Source of the DNA: Seonamhaeicola sp.
Lineage (GTDB): Bacteria > Bacteroidota > Bacteroidia > Flavobacteriales > Flavobacteriaceae
Assembly (NCBI RefSeq): GCF_028281565.1
Contig: NZ_JANQJQ010000037.1
Coordinates: 44,950 to 108,949 of the forward strand
Reading direction: 5' to 3'
DNA length: 64,000 bases
The notes below the pieces were generated by a model that was given only the letters and a program-made list of their open reading frames with translations, was not told the DNA's origin and made no database searches. This document shows positions 44,926 to 54,417 of the stretch, in pieces. Both the position numbers and the translations under genes were made by a program. Position 1 is the stretch's first letter. Every line of letters begins with the position of its first letter.

Positions 44926-44984
44926 GCATACAACTTGTTATATGTGGAATAAAGCACTTGTTATCCATTGATAATTTCAGGATA
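44926..44984 (-). other. attI-like element of the small array
   Basis: GCATACAAC (44926-44934), then TTGTTATAT, and 27 bases after AAC TATCC-N13-GGATA (44962-44984). Same sequence blocks and spacing as at 17695-17753. Confidence 0.55.
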
Positions 44985-45074
44985 ATAGGTATTTATTATT
45001 TCACTTTATTCGCAGTCACTAAAGTAGCTGAAAATTTCTACAACACCAAGCGGTGAAAAGTGTCAAATCACAAG

Positions 45075-46181
45075 TTATTCAACCACACCAAAACCATAGA
45101 TTACATGCTCTTTATAAGTCTCCCCCGGTTTTAATAAAGTAGTTGGGAAATTGGCCAGGTTAGGGGTGTTGGGTAAATGCTGCGTTTCCAAACAAAACGC
45201 CGCATGGGGTTTATAATGAATACCATACTTACCAATAAGCGCTTCACTAATAGCATTCCCGGAATAAAACTGCACACTGGGTTGCGTGGTAGTCACAGTC
45301 ATGGTTCTCCCGGATTTAGGTTCCACCACTTCAATCACTTTTTTGGCTGCTTTTAAGTCTTTGTTAAACACGTAGCAAAAGTGATAGCCATTGTTGTTAA
45401 ACTTACCAATGTTATCCCCTATGCTTGTAAGGGCGGTTAAATCCATATCGGTATTTTTAACTGCGGTTAGGTCGCCGGTTGGGATAATGTCTTCATCAAT
45501 AGTGGTAATATGATCAGCATCGATTTTAATCTGGTGGTCGTAAATCAATTGGTCGGTTCCGGCTAAGTTAAAGTAACTGTGATGTGTCAGGTTTATATGG
45601 GTGGTTTTATCGGTTGTGGCTTCAAAATCGATTCGTAAATCGTTGTCGTCTGTTAAGGTATAAGTAACGGTAGCATCTACATTCCCGGGGAAGCCCTCAG
45701 AGCCATCTTTGGAATGGTATTTAAAAACAACACCGCTACCCGATTCATTGGAAAATGTGGTGCTTTCCCAAACCGCTTTGTTAAATTCCTGGGCTCCGTG
45801 AATATGATGTGCCCCGGCATTCCTGGTAACATGATAGGTGGTAGAATCAATTACAAACGCCCCGTTTCTGATGCGGTTGGCAAACCGTCCAATGGTAGCC
45901 CCAAAGCAGGGGTTGTCTGCTACATACTGATCCAGGTTATCAAAACCTAAGACCACATCGGTAAAATTATTGTCCTTGTCAGGAACTAACAACGACGTAA
46001 GTATAGCACCGTAATTGGTAAGCTTGGCCTGCGTCCCGTTTTTATTGGTAAGCGTATATAAATACACAGGTTGATTATTGACTTCGCCCCAGTCTTCTGT
46101 TTGAATAGTTTCGGGTTTGGAGTTACAACCAAGTAGAAATAGACTAAGGATTAAAATGGGGAACTTGAGCTTACGTTTCAT
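45075..46181 (-). CDS. galM: Aldose 1-epimerase (mutarotase), lipoprotein
   Basis: 368 residues. Lipoprotein signal ending LFLLGC (Cys19). Galactose mutarotase family: LTNYGAILTSLLVPDK, FGATIGRFANRI, HIHGAQEFNKAVWE, the catalytic His in THHSYFNLAG and the Glu in CLETQHLPNTPN. It speeds anomer exchange of sugars, here at the membrane surface. It lies next to Gfo/DUF1080 genes on the same strand, fitting glycoside metabolism. Confidence 0.9.
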   Translation of the reverse strand: MKRKLKFPILILSLFLLGCNSKPETIQTEDWGEVNNQPVYLYTLTNKNGTQAKLTNYGAILTSLLVPDKDNNFTDVVLGFDNLDQYVADNPCFGATIGRFANRIRNGAFVIDSTTYHVTRNAGAHHIHGAQEFNKAVWESTTFSNESGSGVVFKYHSKDGSEGFPGNVDATVTYTLTDDNDLRIDFEATTDKTTHINLTHHSYFNLAGTDQLIYDHQIKIDADHITTIDEDIIPTGDLTAVKNTDMDLTALTSIGDNIGKFNNNGYHFCYVFNKDLKAAKKVIEVVEPKSGRTMTVTTTQPSVQFYSGNAISEALIGKYGIHYKPHAAFCLETQHLPNTPNLANFPTTLLKPGETYKEHVIYGFGVVE

Positions 46182-46550
46182 AATGTTTAATTCTTCTTAA
46201 CGAACTAATTTAAAGAAATCAAAGTGAAAAAGAATGCCCTCTTTATTCAGATATAGAATTTGTATAATATTGTTTTATGGCACTTCGAGTGGTTTTTCGG
46301 AATTTTTAACCCTCCGAATCCCGACGGCCCGGGATTCACCTCCCTTTCAAAAAAAGGGAGGAGCCATTTCAGGGGTAGTTTAAATACGCTTCGACAAGCT
46401 CAGCGTGACTTAGAAAAGAAAAACCCAACTTCCAACTTCCAACTTCCGTCCTTGGTCATCGGTCTTCCGTCTTGGTTCTTAAATGCATAAAACAAATCTA
46501 AAGGAGTGATGTGACCTCAGGAGCATGGCCTGCCTGCGAGAATATCAAGA
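46182..46550. repeat. Intergenic dispersed-repeat block
   Basis: 369 bases without a gene. CCTCCCTTT/AAAGGGAGG hairpin near 46341-46362, CGCTTCGACAAGCTCAGCGTGA near 46387, and an ACTTCCAACTTCC pyrimidine block (46429-46481) similar to those at 58043-58090 and, inverted, 62448-62484. Confidence 0.65.
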
Positions 46551-47879
46551 TCAAAACGACCTGTACTCAGCATCCAGAAAGGCATTGGCTTTGTCCTCTT
46601 TAAACCTGGCACGCTCACTATCCCAATGTAAGGTCATGTTTGGAAACCTACCTGCAATGACTCCCAGCAGGATAGTCTCAGTCAGTTTAGCGCCGTAGGA
46701 GAAGGGTGCACTACAGGTTGCTTTGCCTAAGCAGGCATCTACAAATTGGTGATAATGTTTTTTGCCTTCTTCTTCGTAATTACGAACCGGTGCTCCCAAA
46801 TCTTTAAACGGGGCCAGGTCTAAATCCTGATACGAACCATCAACAATTAACCTGGGAAGCTCCATAAAATGGGGTAGCAGCAGCCTTCCTTTTTCACCGA
46901 TGAACATGGCGCCCTGAAGCGGTAGTTTGTCGTTATTGGGTAGTTTCAGATCGCTATGGGCCTTTGGAGCGCCTTTACCATCATACCATACCCATTTTAG
47001 GAATTCTGTTGTGTATTTGGTACCGGGGAACTTATAGGTGACCTTATTCTGTTCCGGAAATCCAAACCCATTGGGTTCCCTGCATTCGGTTTTAATGGTC
47101 AACGGCACATCCAATGCAAGGGCATTATAGGGGGTGTCAAATATATGGACTCCCATGTCTCCCAATGTCCCACAGCCAAAATCCAAAAGTTTTCGCCAGT
47201 TACCGGGATGATAAACGCCTTTTTTATAGGGGTGTTCGGGAGCTGTTCCCAGCCACAGGTTCCAGTCTAAATGTTCAGGAACTGTATCCGCTCCTTCAGG
47301 TTCAGGGCCGTCATAGCCCCAGTTTTTAGGCGACCAGGCTCTTACGGTCTTTACTTTGCCTATAATACCGGATTGGATAAGCAATGTGGCTAATTTATAA
47401 TCGTAAAACGAATGTACCTGGATACCCATTTGTGTGACCAAGTTTTTTTCGGCGGCCAGTTTTTGCATGGCCCTTGCCTCGGTCACATGGTGGGTTAATG
47501 GTTTTTGGCAGTATACAGGTTTTTCCATTTGCATAGCCATTAAAGATGCCGGAGCATGGGTGTGATCCGGTGTAGAGACTACAACAGCATCAATACTGTC
47601 TTTCAATGTTTCAAGCATGCGCCTGTAATCTTTAAATAAAGCTGCTTTCGGGTATAATTGCCTGGCAGCGTTAAGCGCGTTTGCATCTACATCACAGAGG
47701 GCTACCACATCCACCTTGCTATGAGAAGCTATGGCCTTTAAGTCTTCGGCACCCATACCGCCAACACCAATATGGGCGGTTCTTAATCGTTTGGTAGTCA
47801 GGGCAGTCCATACGGATTTAGGTAAAAAGAGCAGCGAACCGGTCGCTGTCATTTGCTTTACAAAATGTCTTCTTTTCAT
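46551..47879 (-). CDS. Exported Gfo/Idh/MocA oxidoreductase, third copy
   Basis: 442 residues. Tat-like start (MKRRHFVKQMTATGSLLFLP). Rossmann: LRTAHIGVGGMGAEDLKAIA, VALCDVD, VVVSTPDHTHAPASLM. The usual EKP is QKP (VYCQKPLTHHV). The domain two segment DFGCGTLGDMGVHIFDTPYN is typical. It is followed upstream (17 bases) by a DUF1080 gene, repeating the pairing seen at 30783-33522. Confidence 0.87.
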   Translation of the reverse strand: MKRRHFVKQMTATGSLLFLPKSVWTALTTKRLRTAHIGVGGMGAEDLKAIASHSKVDVVALCDVDANALNAARQLYPKAALFKDYRRMLETLKDSIDAVVVSTPDHTHAPASLMAMQMEKPVYCQKPLTHHVTEARAMQKLAAEKNLVTQMGIQVHSFYDYKLATLLIQSGIIGKVKTVRAWSPKNWGYDGPEPEGADTVPEHLDWNLWLGTAPEHPYKKGVYHPGNWRKLLDFGCGTLGDMGVHIFDTPYNALALDVPLTIKTECREPNGFGFPEQNKVTYKFPGTKYTTEFLKWVWYDGKGAPKAHSDLKLPNNDKLPLQGAMFIGEKGRLLLPHFMELPRLIVDGSYQDLDLAPFKDLGAPVRNYEEEGKKHYHQFVDACLGKATCSAPFSYGAKLTETILLGVIAGRFPNMTLHWDSERARFKEDKANAFLDAEYRSF

Positions 47880-47896
47880 GGTGATTCAACGTTCAA

Positions 47897-48613
47897 TTAA
47901 AGTTTTTTGATTTTTATATTTCTGAACCAAATAGGGCTGTCATGGTCCTGCAATCCTATATAACCGGTTTTGAATTTACCGTAGTCCGGAAAGTCTTTCC
48001 ATTTTCCTTTGGCTTTTCGTTGATGCCAATCGTCAGACCAGGGGACAAACTGAAGTATTTTTTCTCCGTTTAACCAATACTCAGCCAATTCCGGAGTAAA
48101 CCGAATACGGCTTGTATTCCAGGTATCGGCAGGTTTAACAATTTTCTTACTGATATCCGGAACGTACATAGCATAATCCGCACCGGTTTTTTGCCAATCT
48201 TCAAGTTTGGCATTGTTGATCGCTTCCCAGTTCAGGTCATCCAATAACTGGTATTCAGGGGCGGTTTCATGCATGGCTTTATATCCTTCCTTGACATGGT
48301 AAAACACACCGCTATTGCCTCCCTGAGGAATTTTCCATTCCAAATACAGTTCAAAATTGTCAAACGTTTCTTTAGCATATATAATATCATTACCACCCTT
48401 ATAGTCTGATTCCAGACGTTTTTCAGTGTCGAATGTTAAGGTACTATCCTTTATGACCCATTTGGGCGGTAAATCACTGCCGTTAAAGGCTCTCCAGCCT
48501 TCCGTATTGGTACCGTCAAAGAGGTAGATCCAGTTGTCATTGTCTGATTGCGTTTTTGTTTTACATGCAGATACTAAGGTTGTAAGTGCCAGTATTACGA
48601 TTAGCTGTTTCAT
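47897..48613 (-). CDS. DUF1080 lipoprotein (3-keto-disaccharide hydrolase family)
   Basis: 238 residues, lipobox LVSACK (Cys17). One DUF1080 domain: WIYLFDGTNTEGWRAFNGSD, GGNSGVFYHVKEG, PEYQLLDDLNWEA, WNTSRIRFTPELAEYWLNGE and FPDYGKFKTGYIGLQDHD. Probably pairs with the Gfo protein downstream in 3-keto-glycoside breakdown. Confidence 0.87.
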   Translation of the reverse strand: MKQLIVILALTTLVSACKTKTQSDNDNWIYLFDGTNTEGWRAFNGSDLPPKWVIKDSTLTFDTEKRLESDYKGGNDIIYAKETFDNFELYLEWKIPQGGNSGVFYHVKEGYKAMHETAPEYQLLDDLNWEAINNAKLEDWQKTGADYAMYVPDISKKIVKPADTWNTSRIRFTPELAEYWLNGEKILQFVPWSDDWHQRKAKGKWKDFPDYGKFKTGYIGLQDHDSPIWFRNIKIKKL

Positions 48614-48850
48614 CTGTTTATTTTTATTGTTTTTTATTTGTCAGATGTAATTCGCCATTAAACATTTCGACAAGCTCAATGCAACGCATTTTGGTGGGTA
48701 TTCCGTTTAGTTATTATGGCTCATTTCATATCATAGTCGTTGTGACTAAAGATATTAATTTTAAGTCATATTATTAACGCGACTATTAGTGGACCGGCCC
48801 GATAAATAAAACGTATGGGTATAACCTGAACAGGAAATGCTAAAAAATAA

Positions 48851-49327
48851 CTAGTAAGAAAATTGTATACTATCTCCAACAGAAAGATTCCAGGTGTCAG
48901 CTAAACCGGCATTAATTTCCAGGACATATTTAGCCGGAGCGTTAGATGGTAGTGAGCTTTCATCAAAAGGTTTGGCGTTTTTCTGAAAGCTTACAATGCT
49001 TTTGTTTTCATCAATGAAGATAATATCCAAAGGGATCTTGGTGTTCCTCATATAGAAAGAGCGATGGGATACATCGTCAAAAACAAATAACATCCCCTGG
49101 TTGGTTTCCATGGAATTTCGATACATCAAACCGGTTTGGACATCAAAATCGGTATCGGCAATTTCAATATCTAATGTGACTGTTGAAGAGTCGGTCTTGA
49201 TCTTGTGAATGGTAAGTTCGCCTTCCTTTTTAAAGGTTACTTCTGTTTGTTTTATAACCTTTTTGTCCTCTTTACAAGCGATAAAGCTAAGTATGAGCAA
49301 ACCGTAAAAAAAGGATTTAAACTGCAT
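48851..49327 (-). CDS. DUF192 lipoprotein
   Basis: 158 residues from the ATG at 49327 (MQFKSFFYGLLILSFIAC, Cys18); the longer frame would run into lgt. DUF192 features: VQTGLMYRNSMETNQGMLFV and HRSFYMRNTKIPLDIIFIDE. Function unknown. The start lies 1 base past the lgt stop, so the two are cotranscribed. Confidence 0.85.
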   Translation of the reverse strand: MQFKSFFYGLLILSFIACKEDKKVIKQTEVTFKKEGELTIHKIKTDSSTVTLDIEIADTDFDVQTGLMYRNSMETNQGMLFVFDDVSHRSFYMRNTKIPLDIIFIDENKSIVSFQKNAKPFDESSLPSNAPAKYVLEINAGLADTWNLSVGDSIQFSY

Positions 49328-49328
49328 G

Positions 49329-50270
49329 TTATTTGACAGCCGATTTCGGTTTATATGAAAACATAAAATACAGGCCAATAAGAATGAACGGTATGCTTAA
49401 CCATTGTCCGGTATTCAGATTGAACCAGTTAATATATTCTTCGCCCTGAGGTTCTTTGAAGAATTCTACAAAGAAACGCACGGTCCAGAGTAAGATCAAA
49501 AACAAGCCGAATAAGAACCCGGTCTGGTCTCTTTTAGGTGTTCTAGAATAGACATACCACAAAATTAAGAATACAAAGATGTAACAAAACGATTCGTATA
49601 ATTGCGCCGGATGGCGGTAGGGTACCTTTTCTAACAGGGCTGCAAATTGCGGATTACCAGTTACGGCATCATAAGCTTTTTGTACATCGGGAATGCCCGT
49701 GAGTTGTATGATCTCACTTTTATAGTATTCATCCTGGACAAAACGAACTCCCAAAGGAAAATCACCCGATACTTTTCCAATGATTTCAGAATTTATGAAA
49801 TTCCCGATTCTGATAAATATGGCCCCGGACGCTACTGAAATAACAACCCTATCTAAAACCCCAAGTAACGGCTTGAATTTATACTTCCTTTGATATAAAT
49901 ACATACCGATAATAACACCAATAGCAGCACCATGGCTTGCCAATCCCTGGAAACCGGTAAATTCAAAACCGCCTTTGAACTTAAAAGGCAGGAAAATACT
50001 AAAAAAGTCCTGGCTAATAAGTTCCGATTGGTAAAACAGTACATGTCCTAAACGTGCCCCGATCATGGTAGCCAAAACCGTGTAAATAAACAAAGGGTCT
50101 AAATAGCTTAACGGTATTTTTTCCCTGGTAAAAATACGTTTCATGATATACCAGCCAATGACAAAAGCAATGACCCACATGAGGCTGTAAAAATGTAATT
50201 TAAAGTTGCCTACAATATCAATACCTGTTATGGGGTTCCAATCAAATTTTAATGCGTGCATGCCGGTCAT
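49329..50270 (-). CDS. lgt: Prolipoprotein diacylglyceryl transferase
   Basis: 313 residues, seven membrane segments. Lgt signature GNFINSEIIGK, HVLFYQSELISQ with the essential His region, and PAQLYESFCY near the end. It adds the diacylglyceryl group to lipoprotein cysteines, of which this window encodes many. An ATG four codons in is an alternative start. Confidence 0.95.
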   Translation of the reverse strand: MTGMHALKFDWNPITGIDIVGNFKLHFYSLMWVIAFVIGWYIMKRIFTREKIPLSYLDPLFIYTVLATMIGARLGHVLFYQSELISQDFFSIFLPFKFKGGFEFTGFQGLASHGAAIGVIIGMYLYQRKYKFKPLLGVLDRVVISVASGAIFIRIGNFINSEIIGKVSGDFPLGVRFVQDEYYKSEIIQLTGIPDVQKAYDAVTGNPQFAALLEKVPYRHPAQLYESFCYIFVFLILWYVYSRTPKRDQTGFLFGLFLILLWTVRFFVEFFKEPQGEEYINWFNLNTGQWLSIPFILIGLYFMFSYKPKSAVK

Positions 50271-50325
50271 TTTACGGTGTAAATATAAGTGTTTACTGTA
50301 ACTTAAGTGTTAAAAATATGTTGGA

Positions 50326-51453
50326 TTATTTCACGAGTTCCAGGATCTCAACTTCAAAAATAAGATTTGATTTTGGCGGGATGCCTCTGTTCCCTGCTTC
50401 GCCATAAGCCAAATGGTAAGGTAGGAATAAAGTAGCTTTATCACCCACACTTAACTGTTGTAATCCTTCTTTAAACCCGGGAATCATTTGGGCATCCGGC
50501 CCGATATCGGCGGTTATGGGCTGATACCCGTTGGCATCTCTTCGCCTTTCATTAACAACATCCAGAGATTCCGCTATTTCAAGGCTACTGGTTTCAAGTA
50601 GTTTTCCGTTTTCAAAATACACGGCGTAGTGCACTTTTACTAAAGCTTCTACAGGTAGTTTCTTGCCGGCTCCGGCTTCTGAAATAAAATATTGTAAACC
50701 GGAAGGCAGTGTAATAGCTTCGGCTTGCTGCTTATCAAATTTTTCTTTGGACGCCTTTATAATAGCTTCTGCTTTTTCTTTAGCTGCTTTTTGTTTGCGT
50801 TCTTCTTCTGCAAAGTGTTTAATAAAAATATCGGGCGCATCAAAATCTTTAGCGCCTTTACCTTTTCTGATAATGTTTACTTCCTGAAGCATAACAGTTT
50901 CCAGAGGTCTATCATCCTCATCGGTTTCTACATTGGAAATGCTGTCCTGAATTTCGGCACCGGATACCAGTTCGCCAAAAACACTATACCGATTATTGAG
51001 GTCCGGCCGGGGCACTTCGGTTATATAAAACTGACTTCCATTGGTGTTAGGGCCTCCGTTGGCCATAGCCAAAACGCCCGGTTTGTCATGATTCAGGTCC
51101 GGGTGAAACTCATTCTTAAATCGATATCCCGGATTGCCCAGTCCGTTTGCCAAAGGATCACCGCCCTGGATCATGAATTTATCAATTACCCTGTGGAATA
51201 TAAGGCCATTATAAAACTTCTTGCCTTTGTAGAGACTATCAACCATGGTATTGGTACCTTCGGCCAACGACACAAAATTGGCTACCGTGACCGGCACTTT
51301 ATCGTAGGCTAATTTGGCTAACATCTTACCCTTTGTAGTTACAAATTCAGCATATAAACCGTCTTCAAGATCGGGATATTGTGCTTTACATGAGGTGAAA
51401 ATTATTAGGGAAACTAGAAAAACGAATTTGATACAATGCCTGAAATATGTCAT
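50326..51453 (-). CDS. Cyclophilin-FKBP fusion peptidyl-prolyl isomerase (lipoprotein)
   Basis: 375 residues, lipobox FTSCKA. Cyclophilin domain (about 30-190): FHRVIDKFMIQGGDP, GVLAMANGGPNTNGSQFYIT. A charged helix (about 205-240, EERKQKAAKEKAEAIIKASK) is followed by an FKBP domain (about 245-375): LPVEALVKVHYAVYFENGKL, MIPGFKEGLQQLSVGDKATL and IFEVEILELVK. It is a two-fold isomerase for exported protein folding, next to gldI. Confidence 0.9.
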   Translation of the reverse strand: MTYFRHCIKFVFLVSLIIFTSCKAQYPDLEDGLYAEFVTTKGKMLAKLAYDKVPVTVANFVSLAEGTNTMVDSLYKGKKFYNGLIFHRVIDKFMIQGGDPLANGLGNPGYRFKNEFHPDLNHDKPGVLAMANGGPNTNGSQFYITEVPRPDLNNRYSVFGELVSGAEIQDSISNVETDEDDRPLETVMLQEVNIIRKGKGAKDFDAPDIFIKHFAEEERKQKAAKEKAEAIIKASKEKFDKQQAEAITLPSGLQYFISEAGAGKKLPVEALVKVHYAVYFENGKLLETSSLEIAESLDVVNERRRDANGYQPITADIGPDAQMIPGFKEGLQQLSVGDKATLFLPYHLAYGEAGNRGIPPKSNLIFEVEILELVK

Positions 51454-51454
51454 T

Positions 51455-52000
51455 TTAATGATCTTGTTTTGGGGTAATAGCGTTTACCGTAACTTCACAA
51501 ATTAAGGGGGTGTTGGTACCGATCTTATTTTCATCGCCATAGTAACCATAGGCTTTTTGTGACGGGAAAAGAAAGGTTACCGTTTCACCGGTTTTCATCA
51601 GCTTTAAGCCCTCACGCAAACCTGTAAAAAGTGCTTCCTGATCCATCGCATAGTTTTGTGTTTTAATATCGGCTTTCGAATAGATGAGGCTGCCGTTCAA
51701 TGCTTTTACATTGTAGTTGTAGTTTACAATATCTCCAAAGGCAGGCGTTTTCAAGGTGTCTGATTCCACTTTAGTATTGTAATAATACCAAAATCCACTT
51801 TCTGAGGCTATATAGTTTTGATTATTCTGCTGCATAATGGTTTCAATAGCAGCTTGTTCCTTGGCATTCAGGGCTTTGTTCCTGGCTGCGGATTCATTTA
51901 TAAAAGAACCGGATTTTGAGGAGACAGGCCTTCTGGCTTCCGGTGTTTTGCAACCAAATACCAGTAACAACAGGGCCAGGGGTAGTAATTTATACATCAT
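51455..52000 (-). CDS. gldI: Gliding motility lipoprotein, FKBP-type isomerase
   Basis: 181 residues, lipobox LLVFGC (Cys17). FKBP-like domain: FGDIVNYNYNVKALNGSLIY, FTGLREGLKLMKTGETVTF and NTPLICEVTVNAI. Similar to GldI of Flavobacterium johnsoniae, needed there for gliding. It overlaps the DHH gene by 11 bases and is 2 bases from the next isomerase, giving a DHH-gldI-isomerase operon. Confidence 0.87.
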   Translation of the reverse strand: MMYKLLPLALLLLVFGCKTPEARRPVSSKSGSFINESAARNKALNAKEQAAIETIMQQNNQNYIASESGFWYYYNTKVESDTLKTPAFGDIVNYNYNVKALNGSLIYSKADIKTQNYAMDQEALFTGLREGLKLMKTGETVTFLFPSQKAYGYYGDENKIGTNTPLICEVTVNAITPKQDH

Positions 52001-53009
52001 TCAGGGCGTTATTATAAGCGGGTAAGATACTAATAAATTTTTCAACGGTTTTTTTTAAGGACGAATAACTCTTTCCGCCCGCCGCATTGGTATGCCCGCC
52101 GCCGTTAAAATGAGCACGGGACATTTCGTTAACCGAGAAATTACCTTTAGAACGAAGCGATATTTTAATGATGCCTTCCTGTTTGTCTTCAATAAAAATA
52201 GCAGCCAGAACAACACCTTCCAATGATAGTCCATAGTTCACCACACCTTCCGTATCACCTTTGGTGAAGTTATAGGTGTTCAATTCATCTTGAGATAAAG
52301 TAATATAAGCGGCTCGGGATTCCGGGATCACCTTTAAATTATTGAGTGCGCAACCTAAAAGTTGAAGCCTGTTATAACTATTGGTATCGTAAACATTATT
52401 ATGGATTTGGGCATTATTAGCACCTTTTTCAATAAGATCGGCTACAATTCTGTGCGTAGTACTGGTGGTTGATAAAAACCTGAACGATCCGGTATCCGTC
52501 ATGATGCCTGCATACAGGCAGGTCGCAATATTGGCGTCAATTAGATCCAAGTCATTCAACATATCAATAAAATGATAGATCATTTCACAGGTGGAACTCA
52601 TGCTAACATCACTAAACATATATGTGGCATAATCATCAGGAGCCTGGTGATGGTCTATCATTATTTTTAGGGCTTTACTTTCGGAAAGCACTGTTTCCAT
52701 ATTACCGGTTCTGTGAAATGCGTTGAAATCCAGGGTGAAAATAATATCGGCATCGTTTACTAGGTCTTCACATGCTTTGGTTTGCGAGTCATGTTTTAAA
52801 ATAGTGTTTTCACCGGGCATCCATTTTAAAAAACCCGGATAGTCATTTGGTGTTAAAACTTGTGCCTGATGATCTCCTTTTAGCAGGTAATGGTATAAGC
52901 CGAGGGTAGAACCAATAGCATCTCCATCAGGATTTTTATGTGGTACAATCACTATCTTTTTTGGGGCAGATAATAACTGCTTTATACTGTCAATATCTTG
53001 TTTATTCAT
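51990..53009 (-). CDS. DHH family phosphoesterase (NrnA-like)
   Basis: 339 residues. IVPHKNPDGDAIGSTLGLYH, FTLDFNAFHRTGN, KIMIDHHQAPDDYA (DHH) and the DHHA1 end FNGGGHTNAAGGKS. NrnA-like enzymes break down nanoRNA and pAp. It is divergent from ndk; its upstream region is shared. Confidence 0.9.
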   Translation of the reverse strand: MNKQDIDSIKQLLSAPKKIVIVPHKNPDGDAIGSTLGLYHYLLKGDHQAQVLTPNDYPGFLKWMPGENTILKHDSQTKACEDLVNDADIIFTLDFNAFHRTGNMETVLSESKALKIMIDHHQAPDDYATYMFSDVSMSSTCEMIYHFIDMLNDLDLIDANIATCLYAGIMTDTGSFRFLSTTSTTHRIVADLIEKGANNAQIHNNVYDTNSYNRLQLLGCALNNLKVIPESRAAYITLSQDELNTYNFTKGDTEGVVNYGLSLEGVVLAAIFIEDKQEGIIKISLRSKGNFSVNEMSRAHFNGGGHTNAAGGKSYSSLKKTVEKFISILPAYNNALNDV

Positions 53010-53045
53010 AGACGACGAATATACAATTTTTTAAAATTGGAATGT

Positions 53046-53075
53046 TTGGGTTTCAATAGAAATACATTACTTTTG
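53046..53075 (+). promoter_or_regulatory. Promoter of ndk
   Basis: TTG at 53046-53048, 19 bases, TACTTTTG at 53068-53075: a good match to the Bacteroidota -33/-7 promoter. ATG 20 bases downstream. Confidence 0.7.
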
Positions 53076-53095
53076 CGCCAAATTAAAATAATATA

Positions 53096-53515
53096 ATGGC
53101 AACAAACAGAACATTTACAATGCTTAAGCCGGATGCTGTTGAGAAAGGACACATTGGGGCAATATTAGAAAAGATTTCAGCTTCAGGATTTAGAATTGTA
53201 GCTATGAAGTTAACGCAAATGACAAAAGCAGATGCTGAAACGTTTTACGCAATTCATAACGAGCGTCCGTTTTTTGGTGAGTTGGTTGAGTATATGACTC
53301 GCGGCCCCATAGTAGCAGCTATCCTGGAAAAGGATAACGCTGTTGAAGATTTTAGAACCTTGATTGGTGCTACAAATCCTGCTGACGCGGCTGAGGGCAC
53401 CATAAGAAAATTATATGCCGAATCTATAAGCCAAAATGCCATTCACGGAAGTGATAGTGATGAGAATGCCGCTATTGAAGGTGCGTTCCATTTTTCAGGT
53501 AGAGAGCAGTTTTAG
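53096..53515 (+). CDS. ndk: Nucleoside diphosphate kinase
   Basis: 139 residues. [20 protein letters not shown] at the start and the active-site [12 protein letters not shown] with His117. Equalises nucleoside triphosphate pools. Standard length. Confidence 0.96.
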   Translation: MATNRTFTMLKPDAVEKGHIGAILEKISASGFRIVAMKLTQMTKADAETFYAIHNERPFFGELVEYMTRGPIVAAILEKDNAVEDFRTLIGATNPADAAEGTIRKLYAESISQNAIHGSDSDENAAIEGAFHFSGREQF

Positions 53516-53540
53516 TTTATAAAATTTAACAGATGTTAAA

Positions 53541-53570
53541 AATCCCGCAACCTGGTTGCGGGATTTTTTT
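53541..53570 (+). terminator. Terminator after ndk
   Basis: ATCCCGCAAC/GTTGCGGGAT with 3-base loop CTG and a T-run of seven. Confidence 0.9.
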
Positions 53571-53610
53571 GTGATGTCCTAATCTTTTGGAACTTCGTCG
53601 TATTGTTATT

Positions 53611-54102
53611 TTAGGGGCTTTTGTGATCATAACTCAGAACCCGAGACATCTTCCATGCGTTATCTTTTAATATCCACAGGTGCGTGAATTTTGCTAAACC
53701 GTCTTTGTATTCCGGTTTATCTTTTTCGGTTATAAAGAACGCATGGTCTCCGGATATGATGGCGCCATAGTTGCTCATTGGATATATTCTAATGCTTCCC
53801 GGAATAACCTCACGCCTCAATTTATAGTGTTCCGTGTTGGAACAAAGTCCGTTTTTAAGATTTGTCATAAAGGCATTAATGCCATTAGTTATTCCTGCTT
53901 TATCATGATAAAACTCCAGGTCATCAGCAATGTATCTTTTTATGATATTAAAGTCACATGTATTGAAACCCTTCCAAAATATACTGTCGTGATAGGTGAT
54001 GATAGCTTCAATATCCAGTTTTGAATTGGTTTGATTTTGGGAATTTAATGTTGAAACGAAAAGAGCCGTCAGTGAACATAATAATATTGTTCTTTTGATC
54101 AT
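53611..54102 (-). CDS. Exported NTF2-like/DUF4440 protein
   Basis: 163 residues with a signal peptide (ending STLNSQ). NTF2-like pattern: IITYHDSIFWKGFNTCDFNI, YIADDLEFYHDKAGITNG and FTHLWILKDNAWKMSRVLSY. A small cone-shaped fold for unknown ligands. Transcribed toward the ndk terminator. Confidence 0.8.
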   Translation of the reverse strand: MIKRTILLCSLTALFVSTLNSQNQTNSKLDIEAIITYHDSIFWKGFNTCDFNIIKRYIADDLEFYHDKAGITNGINAFMTNLKNGLCSNTEHYKLRREVIPGSIRIYPMSNYGAIISGDHAFFITEKDKPEYKDGLAKFTHLWILKDNAWKMSRVLSYDHKSP

Positions 54103-54160
54103 TTGATTTGTTTTGATTGATGCCTGTTACATTAAGACGACTTCTCCCGGAAATGGTTAC

Positions 54161-54194
54161 AAAAAAGCCCGCAACTTGGTTGCGGGCTTTTTTT
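54161..54194. terminator. Terminator downstream of csp
   Basis: AAAAAGCCCGCAAC/GTTGCGGGCTTTTT with loop TTG; A-run and T-run on the two sides allow termination in both directions. It serves the cold-shock gene on the minus strand. Confidence 0.88.
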
Positions 54195-54225
54195 AATTTG
54201 TAAATAAAAAGTGAAATAATATATA

Positions 54226-54417
54226 TTAAATTACCTTTACGTTTACTGCGTTTAAACCTTTTCTACCTTCCTGTAGATCGAATTCAACTTCATCACCTTC
54301 TTTAATCTCGTCAATCAATCCAGAAATGTGAACAAAATGTTCTTTGTTTGAACCTTCTTCTGTAATGAACCCATAACCTTTAGAGTCATTAAAGAATTTA
54401 ACTGTTCCTTTACTCAT
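54226..54417 (-). CDS. csp: Cold-shock protein
   Basis: 63 residues. RNA-binding motifs KGYGFI (RNP1) and HFVHIS (RNP2) in MSKGTVKFFNDSKGYGFITE. An RNA chaperone. A long AT-rich leader (about 150 bases) precedes it, as in many cold-shock genes. Confidence 0.95.
   Translation of the reverse strand: MSKGTVKFFNDSKGYGFITEEGSNKEHFVHISGLIDEIKEGDEVEFDLQEGRKGLNAVNVKVI

Larger units (their letters stand above)
43191..44984 (-). mobile_element. Small integron-like cassette array
   Basis: On the coding strand: attI-like element (44984-44926), FRG unit bounded by GTTGTATGC and GCATACAAC, site R11 (95 bp), then the SUKH unit. The FRG unit has the same end sequence as the CHAT unit of the large array and shares GTATGCTGGCTT after GTT with it. 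The far end is truncated. Confidence 0.65.

Noticed and set aside
50725..51312. 195-codon plus-strand frame opposite the cyclophilin-FKBP gene
   Set aside because: Antisense shadow; low-complexity Phe/Cys-rich start and no independent support.
53541..54194. GC-rich hairpins near ndk and csp as riboswitches or small RNAs
   Set aside because: Both have the same stem (CCCGCAAC/GTTGCGGG), a 3-base loop and T-runs after stop codons: ordinary terminators.
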